Notes: generated by a model not told the origin, from the sequence alone. A stretch of 64,000 nucleotides of DNA from Ziziphus jujuba (GCF_031755915.1 NC_083387.1:13537001-13601000), one strand, 5' to 3'; counted from the first letter of the stretch, positions 1 through 13,415 are shown. Numbers and translations are program-made.

Positions 1-1
1 T

Positions 2-130
2 TTTTTGGAAGAAGTTGATTCCGTTAAGAAGAAAAAAGAGATACATCATAGTCTAGCAGAGATTGAAGCCAAGATGGCCATCCTCCAACCAACACACAAA
101 AAGAATAAAGTTTTTTTTTTATTTTTTTAA
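2..130 (+). CDS. Possible 3' coding tail of an unrecognised gene cut by the window edge
   Basis: Reading from base 2, an open frame runs to a TAA at 128-130. Its first 36 or so residues are charged and helix-forming (contains LEEVDSVKKKKEIHH and LAEIEAKMAILQ), which looks like a coiled coil rather than random AT-rich translation. The frame then enters a poly-T tract, so the true end or a splice site may lie near base 110. Coiled-coil tails like this occur in plant transposon-associated proteins as well as in host genes; I do not recognise the protein. Partial, low confidence. Confidence 0.3.
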   Translation, partial: FLEEVDSVKKKKEIHHSLAEIEAKMAILQPTHKKNKVFFLFF

Positions 131-2118
131 TTACGGTTTTTTATTTTTTTTATTTTTTTATTTTTCCTTTCAAAAATTATACTACTAAAATAATTATACC
201 AAGCTAGAATAGCTAATTAAATCTATGACCGTTTTCCCATAATATCACAATTTAATTCCATCAACGTATGGAAAATATTCAAAAACATTTCAACCACGAC
301 TTATTGTAACTTCACCATATAGAACTTTCGCATTAATAGCTACATTTGATCTCATGTTGTTTAAATCCTCCTATTCTACTATGTATATTTATTTGATATT
401 ATGAACAAAAATATTCAAATTTAGATCATTATTCAGAAATAATATTTGAAAAAAAAAAAATATATATATATATATATATACACTCTCAATCCTATAGAAA
501 AGATTGCATAGTGGCGTCAGGTACCTCGACCCCTTTGTGATATTATTGATCATTTTGTACAAATTTAGGTAGAGACAATTAATTTGGTAGAGATATTATG
601 TCCTCGACCACTTTTTGTAAAATGAGACTTCGTATTTATGATTTGGCTGCCATGGACCTCTTCGTGATTTCAATTATCCGTTTAACTTGAATTCCTCCAA
701 TAAATAGCCATTAAATTTCAATTATTGGCCTCCACTAATTAATATTAATTAAGCCAAATATTCCTATCTTCCAAACTTTGATCCTCTTCCAGCTAAAAAC
801 AGTAAAAATAATAATAAAAAAATTAAAAAAAAAAACTCCGTTATGGTTTCCTTGTTAAACAAAAAGAACTCTGCCAAAGAAGCTCTATAATTTGGAGCAA
901 TTTTTAAAAGATGTTAATTGTACCTTTTAAGGTCTAGCTTTTTTATTTTATTTTTATTTTATTTTATTTTTATTTTTTTAAAAACTATCATTTTTTATAA
1001 AGAAGATGCATGCTCTAGAAAGGAAGAAAGAAACCCAATAATTACCATTTTAGAATCTTATAATAAAATTATCAAATACAAAAGTTAACCATAGATGATG
1101 TATATATATTATCTTCGCATGATGAATGATATTGCACATTTTATGTAGTATGTCTAACCATCTATCATTATTTATTGTTTATGGGCATTTAGATGCCTAC
1201 TATAAACTGGCTCTCAATTATATATATATATATATATATATATTCTTTTTATTTTTATTTTTTTTTAATATATATATCTTTATCCATCTATGTCTATATC
1301 GATATCTATCTTGAATACTGCCAACAAAAGAATCCACTACTTCAGTACCTCTCCAAGACACCTGTAAGCATATATAGATGCACATATGGATCGGTGGTAC
1401 CATATATATATATATATATATAAAAGTAGTGACATAATATCATGGTACATATATGTAACACGACGAGATAGATAGCAAGTATCCACCAATATTTATTGTT
1501 TAATTCCTACCGACATTATTAACAAAGGAAAATTCCACAGATTTTGCAATAATCGCAGTCTCAATCATGCCCATGAATTCCTTGATTAATCACCCCATCT
1601 ACATGTTTTTGATGATAAATAAAAATCGAAAAGCTATGGAAAACGAAACCACCAATGGAAATGAGCTACATAGCATATTGGTGGGACTATTTGGCTTCCC
1701 AAGGCAAAAAAAAAAAAAAAAAAAAAGTATGATTGCTTCTCATATTTTTCTCAGAGAAAATTATTACGTTAAAATGGGAAAAAAAGAAGGTTTAATGAGC
1801 TCAGCAGCCACAGCCGCCATTTCCACTTACTCTCTTCCTCTACACTTGTCGTTTCCTCATAAGCTTCATAACCGATAACAATTATTTCTTTATGTTAGTG
1901 AGAGAGACAAAAGGACCCCGCAAAAACTAGTAATAAATAAAATTTATTAAAGGCTAAGCATTGGTATCTCTTCCTTCCTCCAATGATTATACAATTCCCA
2001 TTCCGTACATGAGAAAAAAAATAAATAATACCATACATTGAAAATAAAAAATTAAAAAAAAAAAGGGGGAATAATCATCTTCTCCATTCCTTTGGTAGCC
2101 CAAACGATTAGTAGTACC

Positions 2119-2147
2119 TCTCTCTTTCTCTCTCTCTCTCTCTCTCC
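2119..2147 (+). repeat. CT-rich microsatellite in the HLS1-like upstream region
   Basis: Nearly pure CT/TCTT tract about 210 bases upstream of the start codon, next to a TATATAT motif. Pyrimidine-rich tracts are common around plant core promoters and 5' UTRs. A role here is inference only. Confidence 0.6.
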
Positions 2148-2154
2148 GTTTCAC

Positions 2155-2161
2155 TATATAT
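2155..2161 (+). promoter_or_regulatory. Candidate TATA box of the HLS1-like gene
   Basis: TATATAT lies about 195 bases before the ATG and just after the CT tract, which suits a TSS near 2190 and a 5' UTR of about 165 nt. Because the window is rich in AT runs, a motif match alone is weak evidence. Confidence 0.4.
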
Positions 2162-2353
2162 GTACTGCTTCATTCAGTTTGTTTTTCATATCATCCTTCT
2201 TAATCTTTCCCTTTTTGACAAGTGAGGTTGGTCCAGTAATATCTTGGTGGGTTCAAAGTTTAGATTAGAAATTTGGGACCTTGAAAAAAAAAAAAATTAA
2301 TTTCATTTTACTGAAAATCTTAGCTGGGTTTTGATTGATCTGTGAATATATAT

Positions 2354-4112
2354 ATGGAGGAGGAAAAAATGATAGTGGTGATAAGAGAGTTGAATCCTAA
2401 CAAAGACACCAAAGCTGTGGAAGAGCTAGAGAGGATGTGTGAGGCAGGTTCAAGTGGGAAAATGTCACTCTTCACCGATCTTTTAGGTGACCCTATTTGC
2501 AGAATCCGGCATTCACCTTCTTTCCTCATGCTGGTCAGTTTTTAATTTTACCTTTTAATTTTCTACGCGTCACTCACTCTCTTCCTCTCTTGTGTAACTG
2601 AAACTACTCCTAATTTTTTTATTAAATTTTTTTTTTTTTGGGTTTATTGTTTTATATGATGATGGTAATTATTATGAGCAGGTTGCTGAAATTGAAATTG
2701 GTTATGGTTCAAAAGAGATCGTTGGGATCATAAGGGGTTGCATCAAAACCGTTACCAGTAGTAGTAGAAAGCTTAATACCCGCATTAACAATGGTGATGA
2801 TGATGATCATCATGTGGCCGCTAATAAATCCCTCACTCCCATTTGCACTAAGCTCGCTTCCATTCTTGGCCTTCGAGTTTCTCCTTCTCATAGGTACATA
2901 CATATCCTATACATATCTAGTCTCTGCTCAGCCTCATCCTATTACCAATAATAACATACTACCTTCCAAAAATCATATTATTTGCACAATTTTAATCCAA
3001 TAGCGCATACTTTTTTTGTTTGTTTTGGGTGAATTTGCAGTAGGGCATACTTGGTAGGTGACTAATGTCTCACCATAAACTGGGGCTACATCACCTTAGT
3101 AAAAAATTACCCAAAAAATACACTATTATTGTATATTTAGAGCTTACATGCACATGCTATATAGAAAAATTTTATATGAAATTTCTTTTTTTTTTTTTTT
3201 TTTTTTTTGTCTCCTGAATATGTACTTTTTTTTAATAAGTGCAGGGGAAGAGGAATTGGGACAAAGCTGGTTAATCAAATGGAGGATTGGTTCATAAAAA
3301 ATGGTGCAGAATACTCCTACATGGCCACTGAGATTGATAACAAACCTTCTCTCCATCTCTTTACTAAGAAATGCCACTACACCAAGTTCCGTACACCTTC
3401 CATTCTGGTCCAACCGGTTTTCGCTCACCGAGTCAAAACGGACAGAAACCAAGTCGCCATCATCAAACTCACCCCCACTGAAGCGCAGGGTCTCTACCGC
3501 CGCCGGTTCTCCACCACCGAGTTTTTCCCTCAGGACATAGACCGAATCGTTAACAACAAGCTCAATCTTGGTACCTATCTGGGTGTTCCAACTCAGTCTT
3601 ACTCGGCCGAGTCATGGCCGGGTCTCGACAAGTTCCTTTCTGACCCGCCCGAGTCGTGGGCCGTTTTAAGCGTATGGAACTGTAAGGAAGCGTTCACGTT
3701 GGAAATTAAAGGCGCGTCTCGCGCACGTCGATTGGCGGCGAAGACGACGCGCGTGGTGGATAAGGCGTTGCCTTGGCTGAGACTGCCTTCGGTGCCTCAG
3801 GTGTTCAGGCCGTTCGGGTTGGTTTTCTTGTATGGATTGGGAGGGGAAGGCCCACGCGCGGAGAGAATAGTGAAATCGCTGTGTGGACACGCACACAATA
3901 TGGCCAGGGAGTTGGGTTGTGGAGTGGTGGCGAGTGAGGTGGCAAAACAAGAGCCGTTGAGATTGGGAATACCTCACTGGAAGAGGCTATCGTGTCCCGA
4001 GGATGTATGGTGCATAAAGAGGCTTGTTGAGGATTATGGAGATGGGCCTCTTGGGGATTGGACCAAATCTCCTCCGGGCCTTTCCTTGTTTGTGGACCCG
4101 AGAGAATTCTAA
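2354..4112 (+). CDS. HLS1: HOOKLESS1-like GNAT N-acetyltransferase (3 exons)
   Basis: Exons 2354-2533, 2682-2893 and 3245-4112 join in frame across GT..AG introns to give 419 aa, close to the roughly 400 aa usual for this plant family. The N-terminal GNAT domain carries the family blocks SGKMSLFTDLLGDPICRIRH (about 35-54), EIVGIIRGCIKTV and the acetyl-CoA loop RGRGIG (131-136), followed by GAEYSYMATEIDN. The long C-terminal half has NNKLNLGTYLGVP, PPESWAVLSVWNCKEAFTLE, GGEGPRAERIVKSLCGHAHN and the terminal FVDPREF typical of HLS1. Arabidopsis HLS1 is a nuclear acetyltransferase-like protein needed for apical hook formation, linking ethylene, light and auxin responses. A second in-frame ATG at 2369 gives a protein that starts more like Arabidopsis HLS1; either start is possible. 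Exon 3 is GC-rich against its surroundings. It could be an HLS1-LIKE paralogue rather than the HLS1 orthologue. Confidence 0.93.
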
Positions 4113-5394
4113 AAGGCAATCCAATTTTGGTTCAAAATAAACTATATACACACACAGCAAAAGAAGTGTGAAGAGAAGCCTTTTTGGTTCAACTTTGCTG
4201 TGTGTGAATATGACTCTTTGCTACTAATAGTATGTTTCTTTTTACGAATATGTATATAAACGGCTTTGTTTAAATATTGACTTTTTTGTTCTTTTTTGGG
4301 GTCTAGTTTTAAGATGACATTAACTATAAAATAGGAATTGTACATGCAAAGGTAAGTCAAGGTATTAAGAGGTGTTCAAAGAAAAAAGGGTTGAAAACAA
4401 AGCTTTGATTTCATGTCAGCTTAGGTCGTCATCAATTCTATAAATTTATGCATGCTTATAGATGATGAGTCTAACTATGTATATCAAGCATATTTTCAGT
4501 ATTTATAATGGTTTATCCTCTTCTAGTTTTCAAATTTTGCAAGGTGAGCAGAGAAAATATATATACTATATATATATATATATATACACATCTTTATTGG
4601 TTTTTGAGGTAACTTTTTAACTACAAGGTATTTTTTCTTAATTTGCCAATACTGTTGATAAAATTTTCGTAGGACCCCGTTGGCTTATCTTGTTAGATAA
4701 ATAAATATTTGTGGACTTAGCATAATTGATTACTTATTTACAAGGTTTATTTATACCATTAATAGGACTGACTTGTTTATTATTTCGTAGTAGGGTTTTT
4801 GATCACACATTTTTTGTAATACTCCGATTGACCTATTGAACTGGAGGACCAACTCCTTTTAAAAAATCTATTTTGACTTATCAATATTTTTATTATTATT
4901 ATATTATTAAATTATTATTATTTTTTGTGCGTCTTAAGATTAATGGGTAAGTCTGGAGACTATAAAAAGGTCTATGGTAAGTAAACAGATATTTTGTGAC
5001 TAGGATTTTTAAAAATCCGTATGAGAGTGGTTTGAGAGTAATATGTCTATAGGCATTATTATTACGTTGTTTTCTATTTTACAAGATTAAAAATTTAATT
5101 TATCAATTGCTGCATTTAAAAGTTAGTAATTTAATTAAAATACAATTTTCTGTGATTGTGTATAGATTCTAAATTTATAATACTACAATGATATATATTT
5201 AACTGCTCATGTTTAATAATGCTAATATATCTTGTTATCCCAGCTTCCAAAGCTGATAAAACTCTTATTAATAAAAGTAGGAGAGAATCTATTCCCTTAT
5301 CATATGCGGAAGAATAAAACTTCCATTTATAAAAAAACCAATACAAGAGGAGGTTCAACGAAAAATGCCTACCTCAATTGGTTTATGGGGTAGG

Positions 5395-5430
<36 letters not shown>

Positions 5431-5651
5431 ACGGCTTCTTCGTGTACTTAACCATAGCCTAATTGGTCAGAAATTCTAAGTGCGTGCTTGCTTTTTAATT
5501 TTTATTCTTTGGACATTGTATATTATATTAGGAGACCAAGTACATGCTTGATGCAAGACTTGTTTACTTGCTTAATTTGGAACCTATTTTGAGACTCTGA
5601 TGGATAATATAGAGGTTCCAACTGACCAGCTCCCCTTTCCCCACAACCCAG

Positions 5652-5686
<35 letters not shown>

Positions 5687-6113
5687 CTTAGGTCTAATTA
5701 TAATACTTTATAGTTTCTAACCCAAAAATGACATGTGGAGTATCCAGAATATAACCTGTTTGATTGGAAATTCAACCACTAAGAAACAAAATGCCTATCA
5801 AACTATAGCCTTACTGGGCCAGAGGATAGGAGTAAGTCTCACATTGATGAATTGATGACACAGTTACAAGCATTTTCTTCTAGTGTCACCTTTCTTAATT
5901 CCTCAGATAGTTACTTTATTTTATTTTTTAAAAATTTTTTCACAGGCAGCAATTTTCTCTTCAAATCAACCAAAACCTGTTCTTCCAAACTTTATGTACT
6001 TCATTTCTTTTGCTCAATTAAAAGACAACCATAGTTCTCAAGTTTCTAATGTCAGAGAAAAAAGGATAAAAAATAAGAATAGGACCTAAATTTTTGTGTC
6101 AAAAGTTCTTCTA
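4113..6113. other. Intergenic region between two convergent genes
   Basis: Contains the 3' UTRs of the HLS1-like gene (left) and the NPH3-family gene (right, minus strand). Otherwise AT-rich with AT arrays near 4557-4587 and 5398-5427 and a poly-A run near 5653-5681. I see no gene and no recognisable transposon. Confidence 0.6.
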
Positions 6114-9100
6114 CTAAGAGACTGAATGCCTTCTATTTCTGGAAGGTGTGGATTTAGCTTCTTCTGGGTTAGCAGAACCAAGACTTTCTGAAGAATCAGA
6201 ACCACTATTCTCGCCCTGTCCTTTGCTTGAGAAGAGCTTGATTAAGATCTTCTTGGATTTGAGTAACCCTCTCATTTTACTAATGGTAGCCTTGTCCACA
6301 CCATTCTTGCTATCTCCACCATTCCTCTCACGGTTATTCAATCTCAAGGAAGCTAGTTCGCTCTTTAGGGCCCTGAGTTCCTCAGCTGTTGCCACTGCAT
6401 CCCAGTCTTCGTCTGTGTTTGTTGTTGCAGACCTTGAGCTCCCATGTGAGCCACCATTCAGATCCTTCATACTTTTATGTAGGTCAGGCGTGCTGCTTCC
6501 TGATGATGCAGCAGCCCTCACCTGCTCGAAGAAGAGTACTTGCACTACTACACGCAACGGAAGTCTCTCGTTTTGCACTGCATGCATGCAAGCATCAACT
6601 GATAACTTCTTGCAGTCCATCAGTTTGCATATCCCTTTTCTCTCACTCTTGCTGATCCCAGGGTGTTCCTGCATTAGAACATGTTCAAGTAGAAGATTAT
6701 CAACAGCTATGCAAGTCTACACAAGTTTGATCACAATAGAATAAAAAGAATAGCTCATCACTGAATGGCATGTGCATAACCGATTTCCACATTAAATTTT
6801 GTTATATATAGGTGGAATTGAAACCAAACCTCCAATAAGGGAGCGGCACTGCAATATGAAATGTATGTCGAATTTTAACCTTGACTAACTCAGCATATAG
6901 GACAGTTTTTGGGAGCTCTTACCTTCAGATACATGTCAATGGCTCGATATATCCCATCATGAGCAGGCCGTGAGATACCTGACACCATGTTAGCCAGATT
7001 GACAAAAGTTGATAAAGGTAACTTGGGATCCTTAGCAATTTCAGCCAGGTACCCATCGATCAGTTTGGCCACCATCAACTTGGAAGCATCTGATAAAATC
7101 CCTGGACTTATCTTCTGAAGTTCATGGCCATCTTCTAATAATTCCATCTCAGCATTCTGATCTTGCCTTAAAAACTCTTCAACAATTCTTTGTACTGTAT
7201 TAACATCATACATCATAGTTTCATCTTCTGCTGCTCGTATCAAAAGATCATTTACAGAGGCCTCCTCCAGCTGTTGTCCTATTTTTTTTAACAGTTCTTC
7301 CTTAGCCATATCTCCAGACTCGACGAAAATGGCTGCTTTCAGCAACTTCAGCAAGAAGCTACAAGAGACACTGCCTCTCTGTGCAGGCAACAGCCAAACA
7401 ATTGCATCAACAGTTGATCGATGTTTTATATTATCTCCACACCTGATCATACCCTTGCTGAAACCTGGTAACCTTCTGTAAGCACAAGCTTTCAACGCTT
7501 CTCCAACTACTTCATTAGACAGTACTGATTTGGACTTTATACTTGTTAAAGCCTGCTTAAATAAATCAATTTCAAGCTCACATAAGTCCTCAACCCACCA
7601 GTCCTTTGGTACAGGACGGATTCGGACACCATTCAAGTTTGGATCATTACCATTTTCCTCTGGGATCTTCTTCCGATTATAGGAATATGACCAGTCAACT
7701 TTGGAAACATCGAGACAGGCCTTGGTAGCTATAGATTCAATACAATTGCTGACCAATTTCAATTCCTCAGATATTGGTAAGAGTGACTTGGTACTCTGAA
7801 GAAAAATGATTGAATCCTTCCAGCTACGAAAAATGCTAGAGCTAAGAAAGACATCTATTTTGTAAGTGAGATTCCCTTTCTCAACAGTCTCATGCATTCC
7901 CAAGAACTCAGCAGCACAGCGAGCAGCAACAACATTGTAAGCATTTAGCGTGACAATCATACCATAACAAAATTTGGCACATATCTCAAAGGCAGCATGG
8001 CCACCAGGAATGCTGGAGATGTAAACTTCATCACTGTTTTCTTCATTAGAGGTTGCAACCAACTTCTGCAAGTGGCTACTCTTTGACAGGAGAGGAAACT
8101 ACAAGCCATATTTTCATTCTATCAATATCACAAGATGAATGCAGGTAGCTACACAATATACTGGGGTGTAACTTAAAAGATACTAAAGAGTGCACTACAT
8201 AATAATTCGAATCACAAAAATATGTGCTAGGATTGATTTTAGATTGGATAAAGATTAAAAAATATCAAGTCTAAACTTGGGATGAAAAATTAGAAATTTT
8301 AAACATCAAGATAATCTATCAAGTACTAAGGTACTTCTTTTAGCAAAAAGAAGTACCATAGTACTTGATAGATTATCTTGATGTTTAAAAGCATCAACTA
8401 CGAGGCTTATATTCGTAATTTTGTCTTTAAACTTTAAAACCTCAACAATTTCTAAGGAAACAATAAGCCAAGCTCAATTCCTCTTTGAATTGCAAGCTTG
8501 GCTTACGCCCTCTGATCATTAGTTCATGCGAAGCTCAAAATTTTCTAGAACAAGCTGAGTGGACAGAAATCATTGGCAACCAAGATTTGCAATTACTACA
8601 AAATTGTAGATGTAAGTATTACTCAACATGAAATGCTTGAATCCATAAAGCAAGCTATTGGGTACCATATTGCATCATGGAATGCAAGAAAACTTGAAGA
8701 CTGAAATAATTATGACAACCTTGATTTATCATCTAGATAAAGCTCTGTAAAAAGATCATCATACCTTATGCAAATAGAACTTCACATCTCCTACAATAAC
8801 AGTGATATCTGATGCCAATTCACTTGCCACATACCTGCACATCAAAGGTTCTTTCAGACTGTTCAAACGACTCTTGTAGCTAAAGCAAATACAGAACGAT
8901 TTCTAATTGCACAATCATAGATTAAACCTCAAAAAAGTATAATTTATCTAGCACAATTATGGCTTTTTGATCTCTACTAACAAGCACGATTCGAAAATTT
9001 GACACATCAAATTGTAATCTGCATCATGTATCATGTTTTCATGCTATTAATGCTTGTTTTTGAAGCCTTCAATCCTCTCTCGAGTTAATTTCTACTGACT

Positions 9101-9734
9101 TTTTGGTAAGCAATCAATTTCTGCCAAGTTCGCACTTCTGTTAATATCACAATGGGCATTTTCAGAGTTACAATAACAGCTGAACCTACATGTATCACAT
9201 GCTGAAATACAAGTTAAAGCTGCCTACTTTTGAAATGGACCTACCAAGTACTTGTTACAATTAAGGCCATAAATTGGGGAAAACTCAAAAAGAACGTTGA
9301 CAAACAGCTAAATTCCCAGCCCTGCTAATATTTTATTTTAAGAGAAAGCACTTCTTCATTGTTTCAAGCTGCCAAGTGGAGCTTTCAACCTTTATGAGCT
9401 ACGAATGGTATACCTACATACAATCTCCCAGAATCAAGCTAACATTTCACAACTCCCTTCCCCCACTGATTAAAAAGGGAGTGGGTCCCTGCAATTTCAA
9501 TAAATAAAAGACGTTTTTCTATTCTTCTTTTATTAATATGAACAGAAAAGCAATTGAGAGAGAGATCAAAGGGTCATCAGTAACATTTTTAACCAGATTA
9601 CCAAAAAAAAAAAAAAAAAAAAAAGGAAGGAACACATAAACATTAGAGAAGAATCCAGAAGAAATATATTACCTGACATTGTTTTCGTCGGTTTGAAATG
9701 CATCCGGCTTCGATCCAAGTTTCATAAACTTCAT
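6114..9734 (-). CDS. BTB/POZ-NPH3 family protein (4 exons)
   Basis: Minus-strand exons 9673-9734, 8765-8834, 6923-8098 and 6114-6668 splice in frame with GT..AG introns into 620 aa. The start [14 protein letters not shown] is characteristic of the NPH3/RPT2-like group. A BTB domain spans about 28-110 ([22 protein letters not shown], then [10 protein letters not shown]). The NPH3 domain runs from DWWVEDL (about 210) to [14 protein letters not shown] (about 485) and includes [17 protein letters not shown] short coiled coil follows ([15 protein letters not shown], 532-546), then a Ser-rich tail ending RRHSVS. Family members are thought to be substrate adaptors of CUL3 ubiquitin ligases at the plasma membrane in phototropin and auxin-transport signalling. 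Overall it resembles the Arabidopsis At1g67900 type. Intron 2 carries a long hairpin (8297-8390). The substrate is unknown. Confidence 0.93.
8297..8390. repeat. Near-perfect 45-bp inverted repeat in NPH3-gene intron 2
   Basis: Arms 8297-8341 and 8346-8390 are reverse complements at 44 of 45 positions and are separated by only 4 bases (AGCA). The single mismatch lies about 12 bases from the loop. Transcribed with the intron, it would fold into one long stem. It is not a family of terminal-inverted-repeat element that I recognise. Confidence 0.9.
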
Positions 9735-12700
9735 CTTGGCAAGCAAATAGATCTGCTCCCCCAAGTTCCTAAAATAAGCTTCCCCCACTACTCAAACTGA
9801 TAATTACTAATCAAAGACTTAACAAAGACCACCACTCACCACCAATAAACATGCCCACCCATTTGAGGAAAAAGTTACCAGAAATGGAAATAAATACCCC
9901 CAGGTGTCTTGTTGGGTGGGGACTCAACTTGTGAATACAACAACCTCACTGAGCTTCAAGGGATAAAAATAAAAATAAAAATAAATAAATGTAGGATCTC
10001 AAAGAAGGGGTTAAGGATATATGCTGTGGAGGGTATGACCGAATCTTGACAGCAATCGAGGCCAGAGAAAGTCTGAGCAAGAGAGAGAAAAGAAAAAAAA
10101 AAAAAAAAAAAAAAAAAGGGAAAGAGGAGGATAGGTTGTTGTCTAATTTTTTAAGAAAAAGGTTCTCTTGAATAGCAAGAGAGCCAAAGAAGAGGCTGTT
10201 TCCTTGGTCGGCGGCAAAGCCCACGGAGCCCGGGTGCACCAAGTCAGCTCAGGAGACATTGCCAGCAGACTCTCAACACTAAACTAATTCTTCATACCAG
10301 AGACAACCCACAAGCACAAATCTGACTACACCACACTACCCACCATTTCTTTATCTATTCTCTTTCTGATTACTCTGTTTCTTTGTTACCCTTTTTTTAA
10401 AATTTTTTTTTTAATAAAATATTCATGTCACCAAGTCCTCTTTGGAGGCCTTTAAAAGCTTCAAGTTCCAAACCCGCATCATAAACAAATCAAAGTTTAT
10501 ATTTTTTCAGTTTTTTTAATTTTTTTAATTTTTTTAACCGTTGAAGTTTGAAAAAACCTGCAACGGAAAACAGCATCTCGGTATCAGTTGAAGAAACCAC
10601 TAAAACGGTAGACAACAAGCATCTCTCTTTTATTTTTTTGCAGAGCATAGGAATAAATGAGAAAGATCACAGAAGAAAAAAAAAAAAAAAAGGTATAACA
10701 TATTAATGATCAATCAAATATCAACTACCAACAACAAAATCACTACACAGTTGAAGTGAAATCTGAGGAATCTATCAGAATATATCAAACAAAATCTTAC
10801 ATAATAATGAAAAAGCTGATATCATTTTTTCATGCTGTAGAGTGAAATATATACACACTAAAAAAAAAAAAAAAATCTGCATGAAGAAATATGCAAAAAT
10901 CAAGAAGGAAACAAAAAGACAAGCCCCAAAATCCACTCTCCGTGTAAACCCCTACAAAACCCAAGAGACCCATTTCATCAAATCAAGAAATCTATAGAAT
11001 TCCAACTAGTTACATTTTGTTCCAATATTGAGACAATATAAAAAATCCTTTTTTTGTCTGATCGAAATCAACCAAAACTAGCAAGTCTAGAGAATCCAAA
11101 AGCACAACCGGTTAAAAGAAATAAACCCCAGATTATTTTCTTCAAAAACAACCAAAAAAAAAAAAAAAAAAGTGAGAGACCAAGCAAATTTCAAAGATTA
11201 GAGAGTCCAGTAGAACAGTGACCCAATAACAGAGCCTATGCATAACAATGAAACACCAAAAACACCAGCAAACAAACTTCCACAAAACCCATCAAAAACC
11301 AAAGGCTAAACAAATTAACAACTTGAAAAAAAAACTTTTCTGCCTTTGAGTCTCAGACTCCATTTCCAAACAAATAAAACTACTTTACAAGACCCAAGCT
11401 GAAAGGAAACGTAGTTTCAGTGTTCTTACTTGGTGCTAGCTGGTGCAAAAACTTTACTTTTTTTTTTTTTTTTTTTTTTCCCTCCCCCCCAAGGCTCAAT
11501 GTTTCTTTTACTTTTCTACCATGCTCCTTCTAGTCTTTTTTTTTTTTTTTTTTTCTTTTTTTTGTTTTTCTTTCAAAGCAAGAAAATGTTACATTAAATT
11601 CTTGAAAGGGGAGAGCATTAAGACACTCACCACCACCACTACTACCAGCACCTTCCAGCTTGCTCAGCTATGCACGCCAAAACCTGACACCCTGCTTTGT
11701 TGCTATGCCCCCATAACGCGGACTCTGCCTATTAAATGGTCCTTTTTTACTATTTTTCTTAAAAAAAAATTTTGCTTTGAATTTAATGGCCCTTTACTTG
11801 CCTCCTAATTAAACCCATTCTCTTTCTCTTTATATATTCATCATGACGGTGCCATCAGAATTTTTTTTTTTTTTTGTGAGAAAAAAAAAAAAATTGGAAT
11901 GATGATTTTAAGCTGATTCAAAATGTGGGGTGCTTTTTTCATGCCTGATAACATGTCAAAATCATTTTTTTCTTTTTTTGTTTTCCCATTTGTATGTATA
12001 TTTCGAATATATGGTCAGCAAAAAAAAAAAAAAGAAAAAAAAAACAATGATTGGTATTTTTAACTTTATTTTTAATTTTGATCATCCACTACTCCATTAT
12101 ATACATTTTACCTTTTGAAATAAAATTAGAGGCTTACCGAGAAACAATTAAAGCTGCGAAAAGGAAGAAAAAGTTTAAATCTTTGTTTCTTTTTCTTTTT
12201 GAAATGTATATGATGTAAAGAGGGTGACTCACATGTTGATGACATATTGTATTTTATTTATTCATATTGACTTGAGGAGTTAGTAGAAAACACAAGTTAA
12301 TTATGATGTTTTCGATGAGTAATTATATGTGTCTTTAGAAATAATATTTAGAAAAAGCAATGGAATATGAATAATTTTTCTTATGCCAAAACCATAACGG
12401 TTTAGGAAAACGCTAACTTCTTGTCATTTATAAAACTATATATATATATATATTGTTTCAATTTGCCTTGAATTGTTTTTGGTTTGTTGAAAAAAATTAA
12501 ATAAAAAAAGAAAAAAGAAAAAGAAAGAAAGGCACATTTCAGCGAGGATGATTTCCAAGCACTCTGCATGTGAGAGAGAGAGAGAGTTAACAAAAATCGA
12601 TTCAACCTTTATATGCAGGCTTTAATTTGCAGCATTCCTGTAACTCTTTTCAAGCACGTGTTTTTATCCTGGTTTGTTCGGTCTTGCTTTCTTTTACATA

Positions 12701-13364
12701 TTTATTAATTTTTTTAATTGTTATTATTATTTTTTTGCTGAGACTGGTTAATTTGCTTGGTTTTGTACTTCACAAGCCAAACTTAACCAGTTATAGAAGT
12801 TTAACTTCAATTAACATTGATTAATTTCTGTATGTAATCAAAGGTCCTTACCAATTACGATGGATATTAAAAATACTGAAATGTGAAAACATAACATAGA
12901 TGATACCCAATTTGAATTTTCATATGTTCAATATATATATATATACATAGTTTTGCTATTTATCATTAGTAGTAATAATTATTAATAGGAATCATTATTG
13001 ATATAATAATTATTAATTAGTTTTTTAATTAAATATTAATTTTTTATTCTAAAATTTAATTGGAAAATTGAACATCAAATAATATATCATTATCATTAAT
13101 TATAGTTATTGACGACTAATAATATTTTTAGAAAATATACACATTGAGTAAATTTTTTATTAAGAATTTCCCATTTAATTAAATTAAAAATATTTACATG
13201 GCGTACATTGAGTCATTAGATAAAATTATAATTAACTAATATTTGAATTCAACTATAAAATGCTAGATAGGCTATAACAACTTTTCACATTTGTCACATA
13301 TCCACCCTTCATCTGTTGAAGTCAGAAAATCACTTATTAGAGAATTCCTCAAATAAATAAATAA

Positions 13365-13415
<51 letters not shown>

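Larger units (their letters stand above)
131..2340. other. AT-rich intergenic and upstream region of the HLS1-like gene
   Basis: No gene is supported here. The stretch holds poly-T/TTTTA runs near 900-985, dinucleotide AT arrays near 461-480, 1219-1243 and 1402-1421, and a poly-A run near 1706-1726. Open frames in this part are short and consist of Tyr/Ile repeats from the AT arrays. The last few hundred bases are presumably the promoter of the downstream acetyltransferase gene. Confidence 0.6.

Noticed and set aside
3666..4119. Two overlapping minus-strand frames of about 100 codons
   Set aside because: Antisense shadows of the GC-rich third exon of the HLS1-like gene.
6148..6744. 198-codon plus-strand frame
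   Set aside because: Antisense to the last exon of the NPH3-family gene, which has the conserved [14 protein letters not shown] block on the minus strand.
9946..10242. 98-codon minus-strand frame upstream of the NPH3-family gene
   Set aside because: Dominated by poly-Phe/Leu from a poly-A run; more likely 5' UTR or promoter DNA.
11443..11808. 121-codon plus-strand frame
   Set aside because: Mostly poly-Phe from poly-T runs; no domain, no conserved composition.
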